Below, in pieces: positions 18,703 through 28,046 of a stretch of 64,000 bases of DNA. The translations under genes were made by a program, and so were the position numbers. Origin of the DNA: Bacteroidota bacterium (GTDB lineage Bacteria > Bacteroidota > Bacteroidia > Chitinophagales > Chitinophagaceae); the NCBI GenBank assembly GCA_016866355.1, contig VGMN01000004.1, positions 1 to 64,000 of the forward strand, given 5' to 3'. The notes under the pieces are model-generated. The model was not told where the DNA came from and did not search any database. It saw only the letters and a program-made list of their open reading frames with translations. The first letter of the stretch is position 1, and every line of letters starts with the position of its first letter.

Positions 18703-19626
18703 ATGGCCCCATTGATATCTATATGTATTCCTGCTTACGAGCGTCCTGCATTGCTAAAACGTTTGCTAGATAGTATTGCCAAGCAGGTATTCAAGGATTT
18801 TGAAGTTATTATCACAGATGATTCAAGTTCTCGTGGTAATGAAGAGTTGCTTTTTAGTACACCTTATAAGTTTTCTATTCATTATCAAAAGAATTCCCGC
18901 TCGCTGGGTACCCCGGCTAATTGGCTGGAGGGAATTCAACACGCAACTGGCCAATGGATTAAAATCATGCATGATGATGACTGGTTTACTAATCAATATG
19001 CACTTGAAAATTTTGCAGTACAGCTTGATGAAGGGGCTGATGTTCTTTTTTCTGGCTATTATGCTCACGACGAACGGAATGGTCAAGTAAAGAATAAAAC
19101 AATAACACTTGGACGCTATCAGTCTGTCAAGAAAGACCCCTTTAGGTTGTTTGCTAATAATATCATCGGACCTCCTAGTGTTGTACTTTTTAGAAGGAGT
19201 ATGCATGAATTGTATGATACTCGTTTAAAATGGTTAGTGGATTTGGAAGCCTATATCAGAATGATGCGTCGCTATTCTTGTCGATATATACCGCTTCCGT
19301 TAATTACAATGAGTTACAATGATTCGCAGGTTACAAATTTTTGTTTCCGTAATCCAACGGTAGAAATCCCAGAGGCATTATATTTTTATAAAAAGCATGG
19401 GGCTGCTTGTGTCAGCAATATTCAAAGTTATGATGGCTGGTGGCGTTTAATTCGCAATCTGGAGATTAGAGAGGAGGCTCAGCTACGCAACTATGCCGGA
19501 GGTGGGCAAGTTCCCGCTTTTTTAATTTCAATGATACGCTTTCAAAAGAAGTTTCCACTTTCTTTACTGCAAAAGGGGATATTTTCAAAAGTGCTGATGT
19601 TCCTTTCCTATGAATTCAACCGTTAA
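18703..19626 (+). CDS. family 2 glycosyltransferase
   Basis: A GT-A fold inverting glycosyltransferase of 307 residues. The start LISICIPAYERPALLKRLLDSI and the DxD-type motif HDDDW (about residue 90) mark the GT2 family. WLEGIQHATGQWIKIMHDDDW is the classic donor-binding segment. No membrane segments are evident, so it probably acts in the cytoplasm on a lipid-linked glycan. The next GT2 gene begins immediately after its stop, so the two are probably translated together. Confidence 0.87.
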   Translation: MAPLISICIPAYERPALLKRLLDSIAKQVFKDFEVIITDDSSSRGNEELLFSTPYKFSIHYQKNSRSLGTPANWLEGIQHATGQWIKIMHDDDWFTNQYALENFAVQLDEGADVLFSGYYAHDERNGQVKNKTITLGRYQSVKKDPFRLFANNIIGPPSVVLFRRSMHELYDTRLKWLVDLEAYIRMMRRYSCRYIPLPLITMSYNDSQVTNFCFRNPTVEIPEALYFYKKHGAACVSNIQSYDGWWRLIRNLEIREEAQLRNYAGGGQVPAFLISMIRFQKKFPLSLLQKGIFSKVLMFLSYEFNR

Positions 19627-19627
19627 T

Positions 19628-20509
19628 ATGGTTTCTGTAATCATTATCAATTATAATACTTTCCAGCTGACGGTTGATTGTATTCAATCGGTACTCCTCC
19701 ACACAAAAAAAGTACCCGTTGAGATAATCTTGGTTGATAATGCCTCTGTTGAAAAGGATCCTCGTATGTTTTTGGATCTATTTCCCTCAATAAAACTGAT
19801 ATGTAGCGAAAAAAATCTTGGGTTTGCAGGTGGGAATAATGTAGGACTGCAAGCTGCTAAAGGGGACTTTGTTTTGTTATTGAATAGTGATACGTATCTT
19901 TTGGAGGATAGTATAAGTTTATCTGTAGCTGCCATGCAGCAGCAATCCCAAATTGGGGTTTTGGGATGTAGACAGGTATTTCCAGATGGGGCACTTCAGT
20001 TTTCTGCAAGACGTTTCCGCTCTATCACTTGGGAAATTTTTGATTTATTTCGGTTTTTGCTTTTTTTACTGCCTCCTGCTACCCGAGGTATAAAAATGTT
20101 AGGGCAGTATTTCAAACATGATCAATCTACAGAAGTTGATTGGGTGAATGGAGCTTTTTTTATGATCAGGCGTTCGGCATTAGCGCAGCTTCCTGGTCAT
20201 AAGTTGGACGAACGTTTTTTTATGTATGGTGAAGATGTGCTTTGGTGTGAACAATTCAAGGAGCTTAGATTTTCTATTTATTTTTTGGCATCTACTACCA
20301 TCGTACACATTGCTAGCGCTAGCACGGCTCTTCAAAAACAGCTCCAATTACGCCGTGTAATGATGCAAAATGAATTACATATTATGCGCAGAAGAAAAGG
20401 GAGTGGGCTCTATTTTTATACTTTTGCTTTCCTCTTCTTAGCTAAAGAATATTTGCGACTTTTTATAAAGTGGATAGTATTTAAAACAAGCGGAAAGTTA
20501 ATTCGGTAA
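19628..20509 (+). CDS. family 2 glycosyltransferase (rhamnosyltransferase-like)
   Basis: A second GT2 enzyme of about 293 residues. It starts VSVIIINYNTFQLTVDCIQS and contains LICSEKNLGFAGGNNVGL and LLNSDTYL, the pattern of WbbL/RfbF-type rhamnosyl or related transferases. VDWVNGAFFMIRRSAL and DERFFMYGEDVLWC are conserved acceptor-side motifs. A basic hydrophobic tail (FYTFAFLFLAKEYLRLF) may bind the membrane. The ORF-track ATG at 19610 overlaps the upstream gene; ATG 19628, one base after that gene's stop, is preferred. Confidence 0.85.
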   Translation: MVSVIIINYNTFQLTVDCIQSVLLHTKKVPVEIILVDNASVEKDPRMFLDLFPSIKLICSEKNLGFAGGNNVGLQAAKGDFVLLLNSDTYLLEDSISLSVAAMQQQSQIGVLGCRQVFPDGALQFSARRFRSITWEIFDLFRFLLFLLPPATRGIKMLGQYFKHDQSTEVDWVNGAFFMIRRSALAQLPGHKLDERFFMYGEDVLWCEQFKELRFSIYFLASTTIVHIASASTALQKQLQLRRVMMQNELHIMRRRKGSGLYFYTFAFLFLAKEYLRLFIKWIVFKTSGKLIR

Positions 20510-21619
20510 TTGTTTTAGTACCCTTGTTATAATATTTTCCCAGTTGTAATGCTCAAAAAAATCGGTCAGCAGTTCCTCTTGAAAAGACGTATTTAGCAGT
20601 ATCCTTGCTATTGTAGAAGCCCATTTATCCCAATTTTCGGTTTTTAGTACCTGCATATAATCTCCGGTAAGCTTGCTATCGATACCTATAGCACCTGTTA
20701 TAGTTGTTAGCACAGGGGTGCCAAGTGAAATGGCTTCTATGATTTTTGTTTTGACACCACCACCTTTCTGTATTGGGTTTAATAGCAAATCAGCCGCCAT
20801 GATATAGTTATTGATGTCAGCTACAAAGCCAGTCTCGATATAAGGATTATTTTGAATGGTATTTCGATGTTTCCATCTCTTTGGTGCAAGGCCACCGCAT
20901 ATGATAATTCTATATGGCTTAATCTGACCTTGAAGAAGCGGCTCTATAAATTGAATAATCAATTCAAGCGCTTCCCGGTTAGGTTTATAGTTTAACGGGC
21001 CATTGAAAAGAATTATTTTCTCCTGTTGTGTAATCCCGTGTCTCTCTCTAATAAGCTGACTAGCTTGTGCTTTGTTAGCTGGGACTTTATCGAATGGTAT
21101 GCCATAAGGTATTTCTATACAACGGCTAGGATTGATATTCCATGCTGTAGTGGCAAATGTTTTGTCATTGTTGCTAATAAAGCTGATGGAGTCTGCTTGT
21201 TGAAACCCCCATTTTTCATATTGTTCCAGAAGCGGCCACCAAATTTTATGAAGAGATTTAAATCGTTGATATTCTATATTGTGCGTTCGAAGTAAAAAAG
21301 GAGTACCTGTATCTTTTTTTACCAAACTAGCCAACCAGGCATAGTAGGGGTGTTCCCATACTAGTAAGTCATATTGGTTCCGCTTCACTAAATCACCAAT
21401 TGTTGCACGTAACGTTACATCTGTATAACGGAAAAATGAACTTGATAACAAGGGGAGTATACGATAGGTACTGTTAGAATCTGGCTTGTTATCGGCAGTG
21501 CTTATAACAGTTAATTGTGTATGTGCTGAGAGTGCTTGATACCAACCTTCTATATAGCGATGCCCACCAGAGCAGGCCGGTAGGAATGAGTAGGGAGCTA
21601 TCGCCAGCACTTTTTTCAT
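20498..21619 (-). CDS. family 4-like glycosyltransferase
   Basis: A GT-B fold glycosyltransferase of 373 residues. It opens KKVLAIAPYSFLPACSGGHRYIEGW and has NGPLNYKPNREALELI and a C-terminal LNPIQKGGGVKTKIIEAISLGTPVLTT, the donor-site E(x7)E-type region of GT4 enzymes. It lies 2 nt after the YfhO-type gene on the same strand and is probably cotranscribed with it. It converges with the GT2 pair, overlapping by 12 nt. Donor and acceptor sugars cannot be told from sequence. Confidence 0.85.
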   Translation of the reverse strand: MKKVLAIAPYSFLPACSGGHRYIEGWYQALSAHTQLTVISTADNKPDSNSTYRILPLLSSSFFRYTDVTLRATIGDLVKRNQYDLLVWEHPYYAWLASLVKKDTGTPFLLRTHNIEYQRFKSLHKIWWPLLEQYEKWGFQQADSISFISNNDKTFATTAWNINPSRCIEIPYGIPFDKVPANKAQASQLIRERHGITQQEKIILFNGPLNYKPNREALELIIQFIEPLLQGQIKPYRIIICGGLAPKRWKHRNTIQNNPYIETGFVADINNYIMAADLLLNPIQKGGGVKTKIIEAISLGTPVLTTITGAIGIDSKLTGDYMQVLKTENWDKWASTIARILLNTSFQEELLTDFFEHYNWENIITRVLKQLPN

Positions 21620-21621
21620 GG

Positions 21622-24075
21622 TTAAACCTTTTTATATTTTATACTCAACCCCATGAAAAGTCCACCAATCACAACCAATACAATTAAGTACGAACTCGCA
21701 TACATTATTGCGGTACCTTTTTTGTATGATGCAGGTTCAAATACAAACTGTATAGTGTGTTCTCCAGCAGGTACGGATATTCCTCTTAAAATGTAATTAA
21801 CTGGGTAATAGGAAATTGGTTTTTGATCTACATAAGCATTCCAGCCTTTAGGGTAATAGATTTCGCTCAGTACAGCAAATTGAGGAGAATTGCATTTTGT
21901 AACATAAGTTAGTGTGTCATTATCAAACTTTGTCAGTGTTATTGAAGCGCTACTATCTTTTTGAAAAGTAAGTGGCCCTTTGTACTGGTCTAATTCAATG
22001 ATTGCTGTTTCTTTCAGATTTGCACTACCAATTTTCTCTAGAAGTGTGGCTTTATTTGCTGCAGTATCCAACTGATTTACCAGCCAGCAATTTCCGTAGG
22101 CTTGGTCATTATTTATCAATGACTGTTGGCCTGAATTAGGATCGCTTACAATTACGTAACGGGTATTGAGCATATTTAGTACCCCTTGGTTTAACCCAGC
22201 ACTGAAATACTTTTCTATTACATCTTGATAAATTCTAAGTTTTGCAGCATGGTATCCACCAACTGATTTGTGAAAGAATGATGTTTTTGCATCATTAAAG
22301 GTGCTTGTTGCTAAATTTAGTACTCTGTAGTTGGGATCTTTATCTTTTAAAATTTCTTGATCTAACGGGCTGGGTGCAAAGTTTGAAGCACCATATTCAT
22401 CTGCGGGCAAGTACATGCTTTTGTCAAGGTAATCATGACTTACAGACAAAATTTCAATAGTGGAAACGAGTAGTATCAAAGTCAATGCAAGGTTGGCGGA
22501 GAGCCATTTTTTTGAAAAGGCCCATAGCAATCCTCCGAGTAAGGCTGTTAACAAAATAGCCCGTAATAGTGCCGCTCCAAATAGATTGCTTCTGGCTTCC
22601 TGAAGACCTGTTACGATAGTTCTCGCAAGTTGATCTGATCCATTTTTATCGGTGTAGGCTGTTATTATCTGTTGGTCAATAGGAGCAGCGTAGTCTTGAA
22701 GTAGCCAAAGTAACATAAGCCCTCCAAAAAGACCGCCCACTATAAGTAATGATTTCCTGTTGAATAGTGAGATTTTTTCCAATATAATATTCTGCATCAA
22801 CAATAGCGAGGAAACTGCTAGGCCCAGTTGTGGTATAACCTGTGCCATGGAAGGGGCCCGAAATTTATTAAAGAGTGGCAAGTATTCGAAAAGAAACAGG
22901 TTAAAGGCAGGGAAGTGCTTGCCCCATGAAATAAAGATTCCCAGCAAGGTAATTGCTAACAGGCTATTTGAAAATGCCCCCCGATTTAATATAAAACCAA
23001 GTATGCCTAAAACAAACAAGAGTACGCCAACATAAGCAGGTCCTGCAGTATAGGGTAGTTTGCCCCAATATTGCGGTAAGCTATGTGAAAGTTGTTCTGC
23101 ATTCCCTTCGTCAATCCCAGCCGCCATTAATTTTTTAGCTACAGGAGACCCCTCCTCTAGATTTCGACTGTGTCCGCCACCAAAAGCATTGGGCAGTAAT
23201 AGCGTTAGTGATTCACGATTACCTAGACTATATTCAAATGCATAGCTGGTATCAAGTCCACCGGTTTGGATATTTTTTACTGTATCAGCTGTGATGCTGA
23301 CCTCTTTGCCACCTCGCATGGTATACTTGCTGTATTCCGCGGATGTCCATAGTATGAGGGCATTGCCACCGATGGCAAGAATGGCAGCGAGAAGGGTGAG
23401 TGCAGCAGTAAGACCCAAGTGCCTCCACTCTTTGTTTTTAATCCAATAGAACGTAAATGAAAGCGTAAGCGTAACGGCTATTAATAGAAAATAATAAGTT
23501 ATTTGTAAATGGTTCGCAGCAATTAATAAGTGCGCTCCCAGTGTTGTAACTGATAATCCTATCCAATAGGATTTGCTATATAATAGCATCAATCCTGCCA
23601 GTAACAAGGGCATGCAGGCGGTAGCTATCATTTGTGTGTCATGTCCTGCTGCAATAATTACTGGATTGTATGTTGAAAAGGCATATGCCAGTGAAAGAGT
23701 GGCGCCAACTAGAGGACTTGCTCCTAAGCTAAGAGACAGGAAATAGAAAAACAGACAGGCAAGAAAAAAGAAATTCATAGGCTTAGGAAGCCCCAGTGAA
23801 AATAATTGAATTAAGTCCGGAAGGATTGACTTTCCTTCCATCGCAATTTGATAATTGGGCATGCCACCGAATAAATTGGGATTCCAGAGAGGAAAATGAC
23901 CATTTGCCGCTTTGTATTCAAAAGCATTTTGCGCCATTCCTTTCCAACTAACATTATCATGCTGATTCAATTGTTCACCTTCTAAAGCAGGGCTACAAAA
24001 GATTGCAGTAGCCAGCAGGAACATGGCTAGTACGCCCAAATGTGGGAGGAGCTGTTTAAATAATTTACGTGGCAT
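21622..24075 (-). CDS. YfhO-family integral membrane protein
   Basis: An 817-residue protein with about a dozen or more predicted membrane helices in the first two thirds, a soluble beta-rich domain (about 545-780) and a final TM helix. The early loop FNQHDN-like segment (LNQHDNVSWKGMAQN) and PLWNPNLFGGMPNY are typical of YfhO/GT-C fold proteins. In Firmicutes, YfhO is linked to glycosylation of teichoic acids; in Bacteroidota the role is unproven. The GT4 gene immediately downstream suggests transfer of a lipid-linked sugar at the periplasmic face. Confidence 0.8.
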   Translation of the reverse strand: MPRKLFKQLLPHLGVLAMFLLATAIFCSPALEGEQLNQHDNVSWKGMAQNAFEYKAANGHFPLWNPNLFGGMPNYQIAMEGKSILPDLIQLFSLGLPKPMNFFFLACLFFYFLSLSLGASPLVGATLSLAYAFSTYNPVIIAAGHDTQMIATACMPLLLAGLMLLYSKSYWIGLSVTTLGAHLLIAANHLQITYYFLLIAVTLTLSFTFYWIKNKEWRHLGLTAALTLLAAILAIGGNALILWTSAEYSKYTMRGGKEVSITADTVKNIQTGGLDTSYAFEYSLGNRESLTLLLPNAFGGGHSRNLEEGSPVAKKLMAAGIDEGNAEQLSHSLPQYWGKLPYTAGPAYVGVLLFVLGILGFILNRGAFSNSLLAITLLGIFISWGKHFPAFNLFLFEYLPLFNKFRAPSMAQVIPQLGLAVSSLLLMQNIILEKISLFNRKSLLIVGGLFGGLMLLWLLQDYAAPIDQQIITAYTDKNGSDQLARTIVTGLQEARSNLFGAALLRAILLTALLGGLLWAFSKKWLSANLALTLILLVSTIEILSVSHDYLDKSMYLPADEYGASNFAPSPLDQEILKDKDPNYRVLNLATSTFNDAKTSFFHKSVGGYHAAKLRIYQDVIEKYFSAGLNQGVLNMLNTRYVIVSDPNSGQQSLINNDQAYGNCWLVNQLDTAANKATLLEKIGSANLKETAIIELDQYKGPLTFQKDSSASITLTKFDNDTLTYVTKCNSPQFAVLSEIYYPKGWNAYVDQKPISYYPVNYILRGISVPAGEHTIQFVFEPASYKKGTAIMYASSYLIVLVVIGGLFMGLSIKYKKV

Positions 24076-24129
24076 GTACCAAAGTTTGGTCTCAAAATAA
24101 TGCTATTTTCATGGAACCTAAAAACAACT

Positions 24130-24927
24130 ATGATTCACACTATACTTAAGGATAAAAGTACCCGCTTATTTTTGGTGCTGGCTGGCTTTTTTGTTGCCAA
24201 CGCCTTGATCGCTGAGATTATTGGTGTTAAAATATTTTCCCTAGAGAAAACATTTGGATTTGAGCCGCTTCAGTTACGAGTTTTGGGTAATGATCTTTCT
24301 TTCAATCTTACTGCAGGGGTATTATTATGGCCTGTGGTCTTTATTTTAACAGATATCATTAATGAGTACTACGGGCAACAAGGAGTTCGCTTTTTATCCT
24401 GGATGACCGCTGGTCTCATTGCTTTTGCATTCTTACTTTTCACTGGTGCTATTTGGTTGTCTCCTGCGGACTTTTTTATCACCGGGAAGCAGGGAAGTGG
24501 CGTTCCTAATATGCAATTAGCCTACCAGAGTGTTTTGGGGCAAGGTAGTTTTATCATTATCGGATCGTTGACTGCCTTTTTGGTAGGACAGTTGGTGGAT
24601 GTATTAGTATTCCATCGTATCAAAAAATGGACGGGCGAGAAATATATCTGGCTTAGAGCAACCGGGTCAACGTTGGTATCACAGTTCTTGGACAGTTTTG
24701 TTGTGTTGTTTATTGCCTTTTATGTGGGTACACGCGTGAGTCAGCAAGCCAACGATTTTGTATGGCCATTCTCACTATTTGTAGCGGTTGGGTTTGTCAA
24801 TTATTTATACAAGTTTGTGGTGGCTTTACTAATGACCCCAGTGATATACTTAGTGCATGGTCTCATCGAAAGCTATCTTGGAAAGGAAAAGGCTGATTTA
24901 ATGAAAAAGGCAGCCATGCAAGATTAA
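24130..24927 (+). CDS. queuosine precursor transporter (QPTR/YhhQ family)
   Basis: A vitamin-uptake-like membrane protein of the COG1738 family with about six TM helices, which imports queuosine precursors such as preQ0 or preQ1. It contains GVLLWPVVFILTDIINEYYGQQGVRFLSW and ATGSTLVSQFLDSFVVLFIAF, strongly conserved in the family. The ORF track starts at 24100, but the ATG at 24130 yields the usual MIHTILKDKSTRLF start and about 265 residues. The upstream ATG cannot be excluded. The end overlaps the convergent Nudix gene by 4 nt. Confidence 0.85.
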   Translation: MIHTILKDKSTRLFLVLAGFFVANALIAEIIGVKIFSLEKTFGFEPLQLRVLGNDLSFNLTAGVLLWPVVFILTDIINEYYGQQGVRFLSWMTAGLIAFAFLLFTGAIWLSPADFFITGKQGSGVPNMQLAYQSVLGQGSFIIIGSLTAFLVGQLVDVLVFHRIKKWTGEKYIWLRATGSTLVSQFLDSFVVLFIAFYVGTRVSQQANDFVWPFSLFVAVGFVNYLYKFVVALLMTPVIYLVHGLIESYLGKEKADLMKKAAMQD

Positions 24928-25388
24928 TTACCATTTTTAAGCAGGGCAGCCACCACTTTGTCAATAGGCAAACTCATTGCTTCCGGGTTGAATTGATCCC
25001 AGGAGATAAGCCTAAAAGATTCCATTTGTTGTGTTTGCTCATAGGTAGCTATTGCAGCTTCACTAAATGTAAAGGGTTGTTTGGCCAAGTCTATTTGAAT
25101 GGGTTCTAAGGCAGTTATTTTATAGTAGATCGAAAGTATCTGATGTGCCTGATTGAAGGCAGAGCATTGAAAGAAATCAGTAGTGTAAATATGTTCATCC
25201 ACCCGCACATTTAGGTTTAGTTCTTCTTTAATTTCTCTTATCAAGCAATCGCGCGTTCCTTCCCCAAATTCAAGTCCTCCTCCCGGAAATTTAGTAAAAA
25301 GGTCCCCTCTGATTTTTTCGTCACTCACTAGTATGCGGCCCACTTGATCTCTTAAAACGCCATATACACGAACGGAAATTTTACGCAT
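24924..25388 (-). CDS. Nudix hydrolase
   Basis: A 154-residue single-domain Nudix protein. The Nudix box reads GGLEFGEGTRDCLIREIKEELNL, fitting Gx5Ex7REUxEExGU except that the final Gly is Asn. These enzymes cleave nucleoside diphosphate derivatives; the substrate here is unknown. Its start overlaps the dapF 3' end by 8 nt, so it is the last gene of the phosphorylase-dapF-Nudix unit. Confidence 0.85.
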   Translation of the reverse strand: MRKISVRVYGVLRDQVGRILVSDEKIRGDLFTKFPGGGLEFGEGTRDCLIREIKEELNLNVRVDEHIYTTDFFQCSAFNQAHQILSIYYKITALEPIQIDLAKQPFTFSEAAIATYEQTQQMESFRLISWDQFNPEAMSLPIDKVVAALLKNGN

Positions 25389-26184
25389 GATTTATTGTTG
25401 TGAGATCAATGGATCCTTCAAATACAAATTGAGCGGGGCCACAAAGCCAGATATTATTGCATTGATTTTCTGCTATTCGGTTGAATTCAACCTGGAGATT
25501 TCCTCCTCTTGTTTTTACTATAACATCATTGAACCCATTTTCATTATGAAAACAAACCAGTGCTGCAGCGGTAGCGCCTGTGCCGCAGGAGAGTGTTTCA
25601 TTTTCCACTCCTCTTTCATAGGTTCTTATTTGCAGGGATTCTTCATCTTTTTCTAGTTCTATAAAGTTGACATTGATTCCCTCTGCAGCAAATTCTTTAT
25701 TAAATCGTATAGCGCGACCTTCTTTTACAACATCGATTTGTTGAATGCCTCGCACAAATCGAATTAGGTGAGGAGACCCCGTATTGAGGATAAAGTCACC
25801 TTTTTGCTCCTTTACATGCGTCACATCTTTCATCCGCAAGGCAACAAAATTACTGGATCGAATATGCGCCTCATGTGGGCCATCCATTGCCAGAAAATTC
25901 AGCTGTTGTTTTACAATGCCTAGTTTATTGGCAAATAGGGTAATACAGCGTCCACCATTTCCACACATACTACCTTCTCTGCCATCTGCGTTAAAATATT
26001 TCATCTCAAAATCAAATCCCTCCTTTTCCTGGAGTAGCATTAAACCATCTGCTCCAATTCCCCGGTGTCGATCGCAAAGAAACTGAATGGAAGATGTTGT
26101 TAGTATATCCAACGATCTATCACGATTGTCGGCAATAATGAAGTCATTTCCAGTGCCCTGGAATTTATCAAAATGTAGGGTCAT
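25381..26184 (-). CDS. dapF: diaminopimelate epimerase
   Basis: Converts LL- to meso-diaminopimelate for peptidoglycan and lysine. The two catalytic cysteines are present in MCGNGGRC and LSCGTGATA, in the two mirror-related halves of the fold. The length is 267 residues and the start MTLHFDKFQGTGNDFI is canonical. It overlaps the upstream nucleoside phosphorylase gene by 4 nt (ATGA) and the downstream Nudix gene by 8 nt, so it is firmly in an operon. Its presence argues that lysine is made by the diaminopimelate pathway. Confidence 0.95.
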   Translation of the reverse strand: MTLHFDKFQGTGNDFIIADNRDRSLDILTTSSIQFLCDRHRGIGADGLMLLQEKEGFDFEMKYFNADGREGSMCGNGGRCITLFANKLGIVKQQLNFLAMDGPHEAHIRSSNFVALRMKDVTHVKEQKGDFILNTGSPHLIRFVRGIQQIDVVKEGRAIRFNKEFAAEGINVNFIELEKDEESLQIRTYERGVENETLSCGTGATAAALVCFHNENGFNDVIVKTRGGNLQVEFNRIAENQCNNIWLCGPAQFVFEGSIDLTTINHA

Positions 26185-27062
26185 GAAAATGATGCTGAGA
26201 ATGTAGTTAAAAACTGTTGAATGAGTCTGTCAATATGAAGCGGGGCGTTATCGCTAAATGTTTGTGTAACGCGATTTGCTACGATTACATTCAAGGCAAG
26301 ACATTGGTGCCCCATTAACCGACCTAATCCGTATATGGCGGCTGTTTCCATTTCAAAATTAGTAATTCGGTGTGCCCCGTATCTAAAGTCAGTTAATCGA
26401 TTTATTAGCTGAGGATTGTTCAAGCCGAGTCGTAGCACTCTGCCTTGAGGGCCATAAAATCCAGGACAGGTTACTGTAATGCCTTGGTGAAAATCTTGGA
26501 CAAAATGTTTGAGTAGCGATGGGGCTGCAGTGCTTAGGTAGGGTAATCCTGTTTGGTGTTGAAGCTGTGTTTGTGTTAAAAAAGATTGGATTAATAAGGA
26601 TTCCTCTTCATTTTGATGAAAACGGTAGAAATGTAAAAGATTATCAATACCTAATCCATGTGTAGAGGCTACAAAACTATTTACGGGCACATCTGCTTGG
26701 AGAGAACCAGAAGTGCCTAGCCGTATGATTTGAAGACTAGAAGTTTTTTCTTTGGGACAACGGGTTACTAGATCAATATTGGCTAGCGCGTCAAGCTCGT
26801 TTAAAACAATATCTATATTGTCAGGCCCAATTCCAGAGGATAAGACTGTGATTCTCTTGGAGCCAACGTAGCCGGTATGCGTTATAAACTCTCTATGCTG
26901 ACAAGTAAATTCAATACGGTCAAAATAACGGCTCACTGCTTTTACCCGATCCGGATCACCCACGGTTATCACTGTGGGGGCTAATTCCTCTGGGCGAAGG
27001 TCCAGGTGGTAAACAGCGCCTCTATTGTTTACGATTAACTCAGATGCGGCTATTGGATTCAT
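26181..27062 (-). CDS. nucleoside phosphorylase (uridine phosphorylase-like)
   Basis: A PNP/UDP-family enzyme of 293 residues. PTVITVGDPDRVKAVSRYFD is the phosphate-binding opening and SSGIGPDNIDIVLNEL and NFEMETAAIYGLG are the family signatures. It probably cleaves uridine or a related nucleoside with phosphate. Because the window has mqnA and mqnE, a role in futalosine salvage could be imagined, but MqnB proteins are shorter, so this is unlikely. It is the first gene of a three-gene unit with a TATTTTTG box 7 nt before its ATG. Confidence 0.85.
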   Translation of the reverse strand: MNPIAASELIVNNRGAVYHLDLRPEELAPTVITVGDPDRVKAVSRYFDRIEFTCQHREFITHTGYVGSKRITVLSSGIGPDNIDIVLNELDALANIDLVTRCPKEKTSSLQIIRLGTSGSLQADVPVNSFVASTHGLGIDNLLHFYRFHQNEEESLLIQSFLTQTQLQHQTGLPYLSTAAPSLLKHFVQDFHQGITVTCPGFYGPQGRVLRLGLNNPQLINRLTDFRYGAHRITNFEMETAAIYGLGRLMGHQCLALNVIVANRVTQTFSDNAPLHIDRLIQQFLTTFSASFS

Positions 27063-27069
27063 AGGGATT

Positions 27070-27077
27070 CAAAAATA
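27070..27077 (-). promoter_or_regulatory. -7 box of the phosphorylase-dapF-Nudix unit
   Basis: Minus-strand TATTTTTG lies 7 nt before the ATG of the nucleoside phosphorylase, back to back with the tRNA-Cys promoter. Confidence 0.55.
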
Positions 27078-27103
27078 CTGCTTATTTTCGCAGTCCTCCA
27101 ACG

Positions 27104-27174
27104 GGTCCTGTGGCCGAGTGGCTAGGCTGAGCTCTGCAAAAGCTCCTACAGCGGTTCGAATCCGCTCGGGACCT
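27104..27174 (+). tRNA. tRNA-Cys (anticodon GCA)
   Basis: The acceptor GGTCCTG/CGGGACC has discriminator U. The anticodon stem GAGCT/AGCTC surrounds CTGCAAA, giving GCA (Cys). The T-arm is GCGGTTCGAATCCGC. CCA is not encoded. A TATTTTCG box lies 13 nt upstream. Confidence 0.95.
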
Positions 27175-27177
27175 CTC

Positions 27178-27205
27178 AACCCCGCTCCTGCGGGGTTTTT
27201 CTTTT
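27178..27205 (+). terminator. terminator of tRNA-Cys
   Basis: The stem AACCCCGC/GCGGGGTT with a 4-nt loop is followed by TTTCTTTT, directly after the tRNA. Confidence 0.85.
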
Positions 27206-27226
27206 AGATCATCGTGAAGGTTGACC

Positions 27227-27234
27227 TAACTTTA
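27227..27234 (+). promoter_or_regulatory. -7 box of small membrane protein gene
   Basis: TAACTTTA (one mismatch) lies 6 nt before the ATG at 27241. It supports that ATG over the GTG chosen by the ORF track, since the GTG is upstream of the box. Confidence 0.45.
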
Positions 27235-27240
27235 CAGGCC

Positions 27241-27546
27241 ATGTTAACGGAACAGGATAGGGATTTTATAAGATATTGGGAAAAAAATCGAATGATAAAG
27301 AAGCGCTGGGTTCGCCAATTATCAGTGGGTTTACCCTTGGGTGTAAGTTTAGTTTTGGCAACTGTTTCTAATCTTTTGGCGGGTTGGTATAGTCGTGCTC
27401 AAATGGTTTTATTTAGGGAGCAATCCTCATTAATTCTGGTGCTTGTTATAGCAGCCGTTGCAACAGTTTTATTCATCGTAATCTTCTCAGCTCGTCATCG
27501 GTGGGAAATGAATGAGCAACGCTATCAGGAGCTTTGTAATCGATAA
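27241..27546 (+). CDS. small two-helix membrane protein, unknown function
   Basis: An about 101-residue protein. A charged N-terminus (LTEQDRDFIRYWEKNRMIKKRW) precedes two TM helices (about 27-48 and 64-83) and a short charged tail. I recognise no functional motif. The ORF track starts at GTG 27214, but a TAACTTTA box between that GTG and the ATG favours the ATG. An FKBP lipoprotein gene follows after 18 nt and serine dehydratase after that, so the three may form a transcription unit. Confidence 0.65.
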   Translation: MLTEQDRDFIRYWEKNRMIKKRWVRQLSVGLPLGVSLVLATVSNLLAGWYSRAQMVLFREQSSLILVLVIAAVATVLFIVIFSARHRWEMNEQRYQELCNR

Positions 27547-27564
27547 ACCTCTTAATTTGCATGT

Positions 27565-28035
27565 ATGCGTAAATTACTTTTTATTCTCTTTTTTGGTTTG
27601 ATATCCATCCTCTTCATTGGATGTAGTAAGGGAACAACTGACTGCACACCTAAAACAGTTGCCAGTGAGTTAGCCACTATGCAGAATTTTGCTACTACTA
27701 ATGGAATGAGTGTTCAATCACATAGTAGTGGAATGTTGTATCAAATAGTAAACCCTGGTAATGGTCTTACGCCAGCACTTACATCTCGTGTTTCTGTTCG
27801 TTATACTGGTAAATTAATGAACGGAACTATTTTTGACTCAAATACCGGAGTGCCGGTACAGTTTCTATTAGGGCAAGTAATTCCCGGCTGGCAACTAGGT
27901 CTTCCCCTAATCAAGAAGGGGGGTGTGATTCGTCTGATTATACCTTCTTCGCTTGCATACGGATGTAATGCAGCCGGATCAATTCCTGGGGACTCAGTAT
28001 TGTATTTTGAAGTAGAATTGGTTGATGTACTCTAA
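27565..28035 (+). CDS. lipoprotein FKBP-type peptidyl-prolyl isomerase
   Basis: A cis-trans prolyl isomerase of 156 residues predicted to act outside the cytoplasm as a lipoprotein. The signal peptide ends in lipobox LFIGC (Cys20). The FKBP domain covers about 50-156 with [36 protein letters not shown] and SSLAYG, the usual active-site segments. It probably helps fold exported proteins. It lies 11 nt upstream of the serine dehydratase gene. Confidence 0.9.
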   Translation: MRKLLFILFFGLISILFIGCSKGTTDCTPKTVASELATMQNFATTNGMSVQSHSSGMLYQIVNPGNGLTPALTSRVSVRYTGKLMNGTIFDSNTGVPVQFLLGQVIPGWQLGLPLIKKGGVIRLIIPSSLAYGCNAAGSIPGDSVLYFEVELVDVL

Positions 28036-28046
28036 AGCTTGCAAGT

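Noticed and set aside
18823-19206. 127-residue minus-strand ORF inside the first GT2 gene
   Set aside because: It is a shadow of a well-supported glycosyltransferase.
27025-27207. 60-residue plus-strand ORF
   Set aside because: It is a translation across tRNA-Cys and its terminator.
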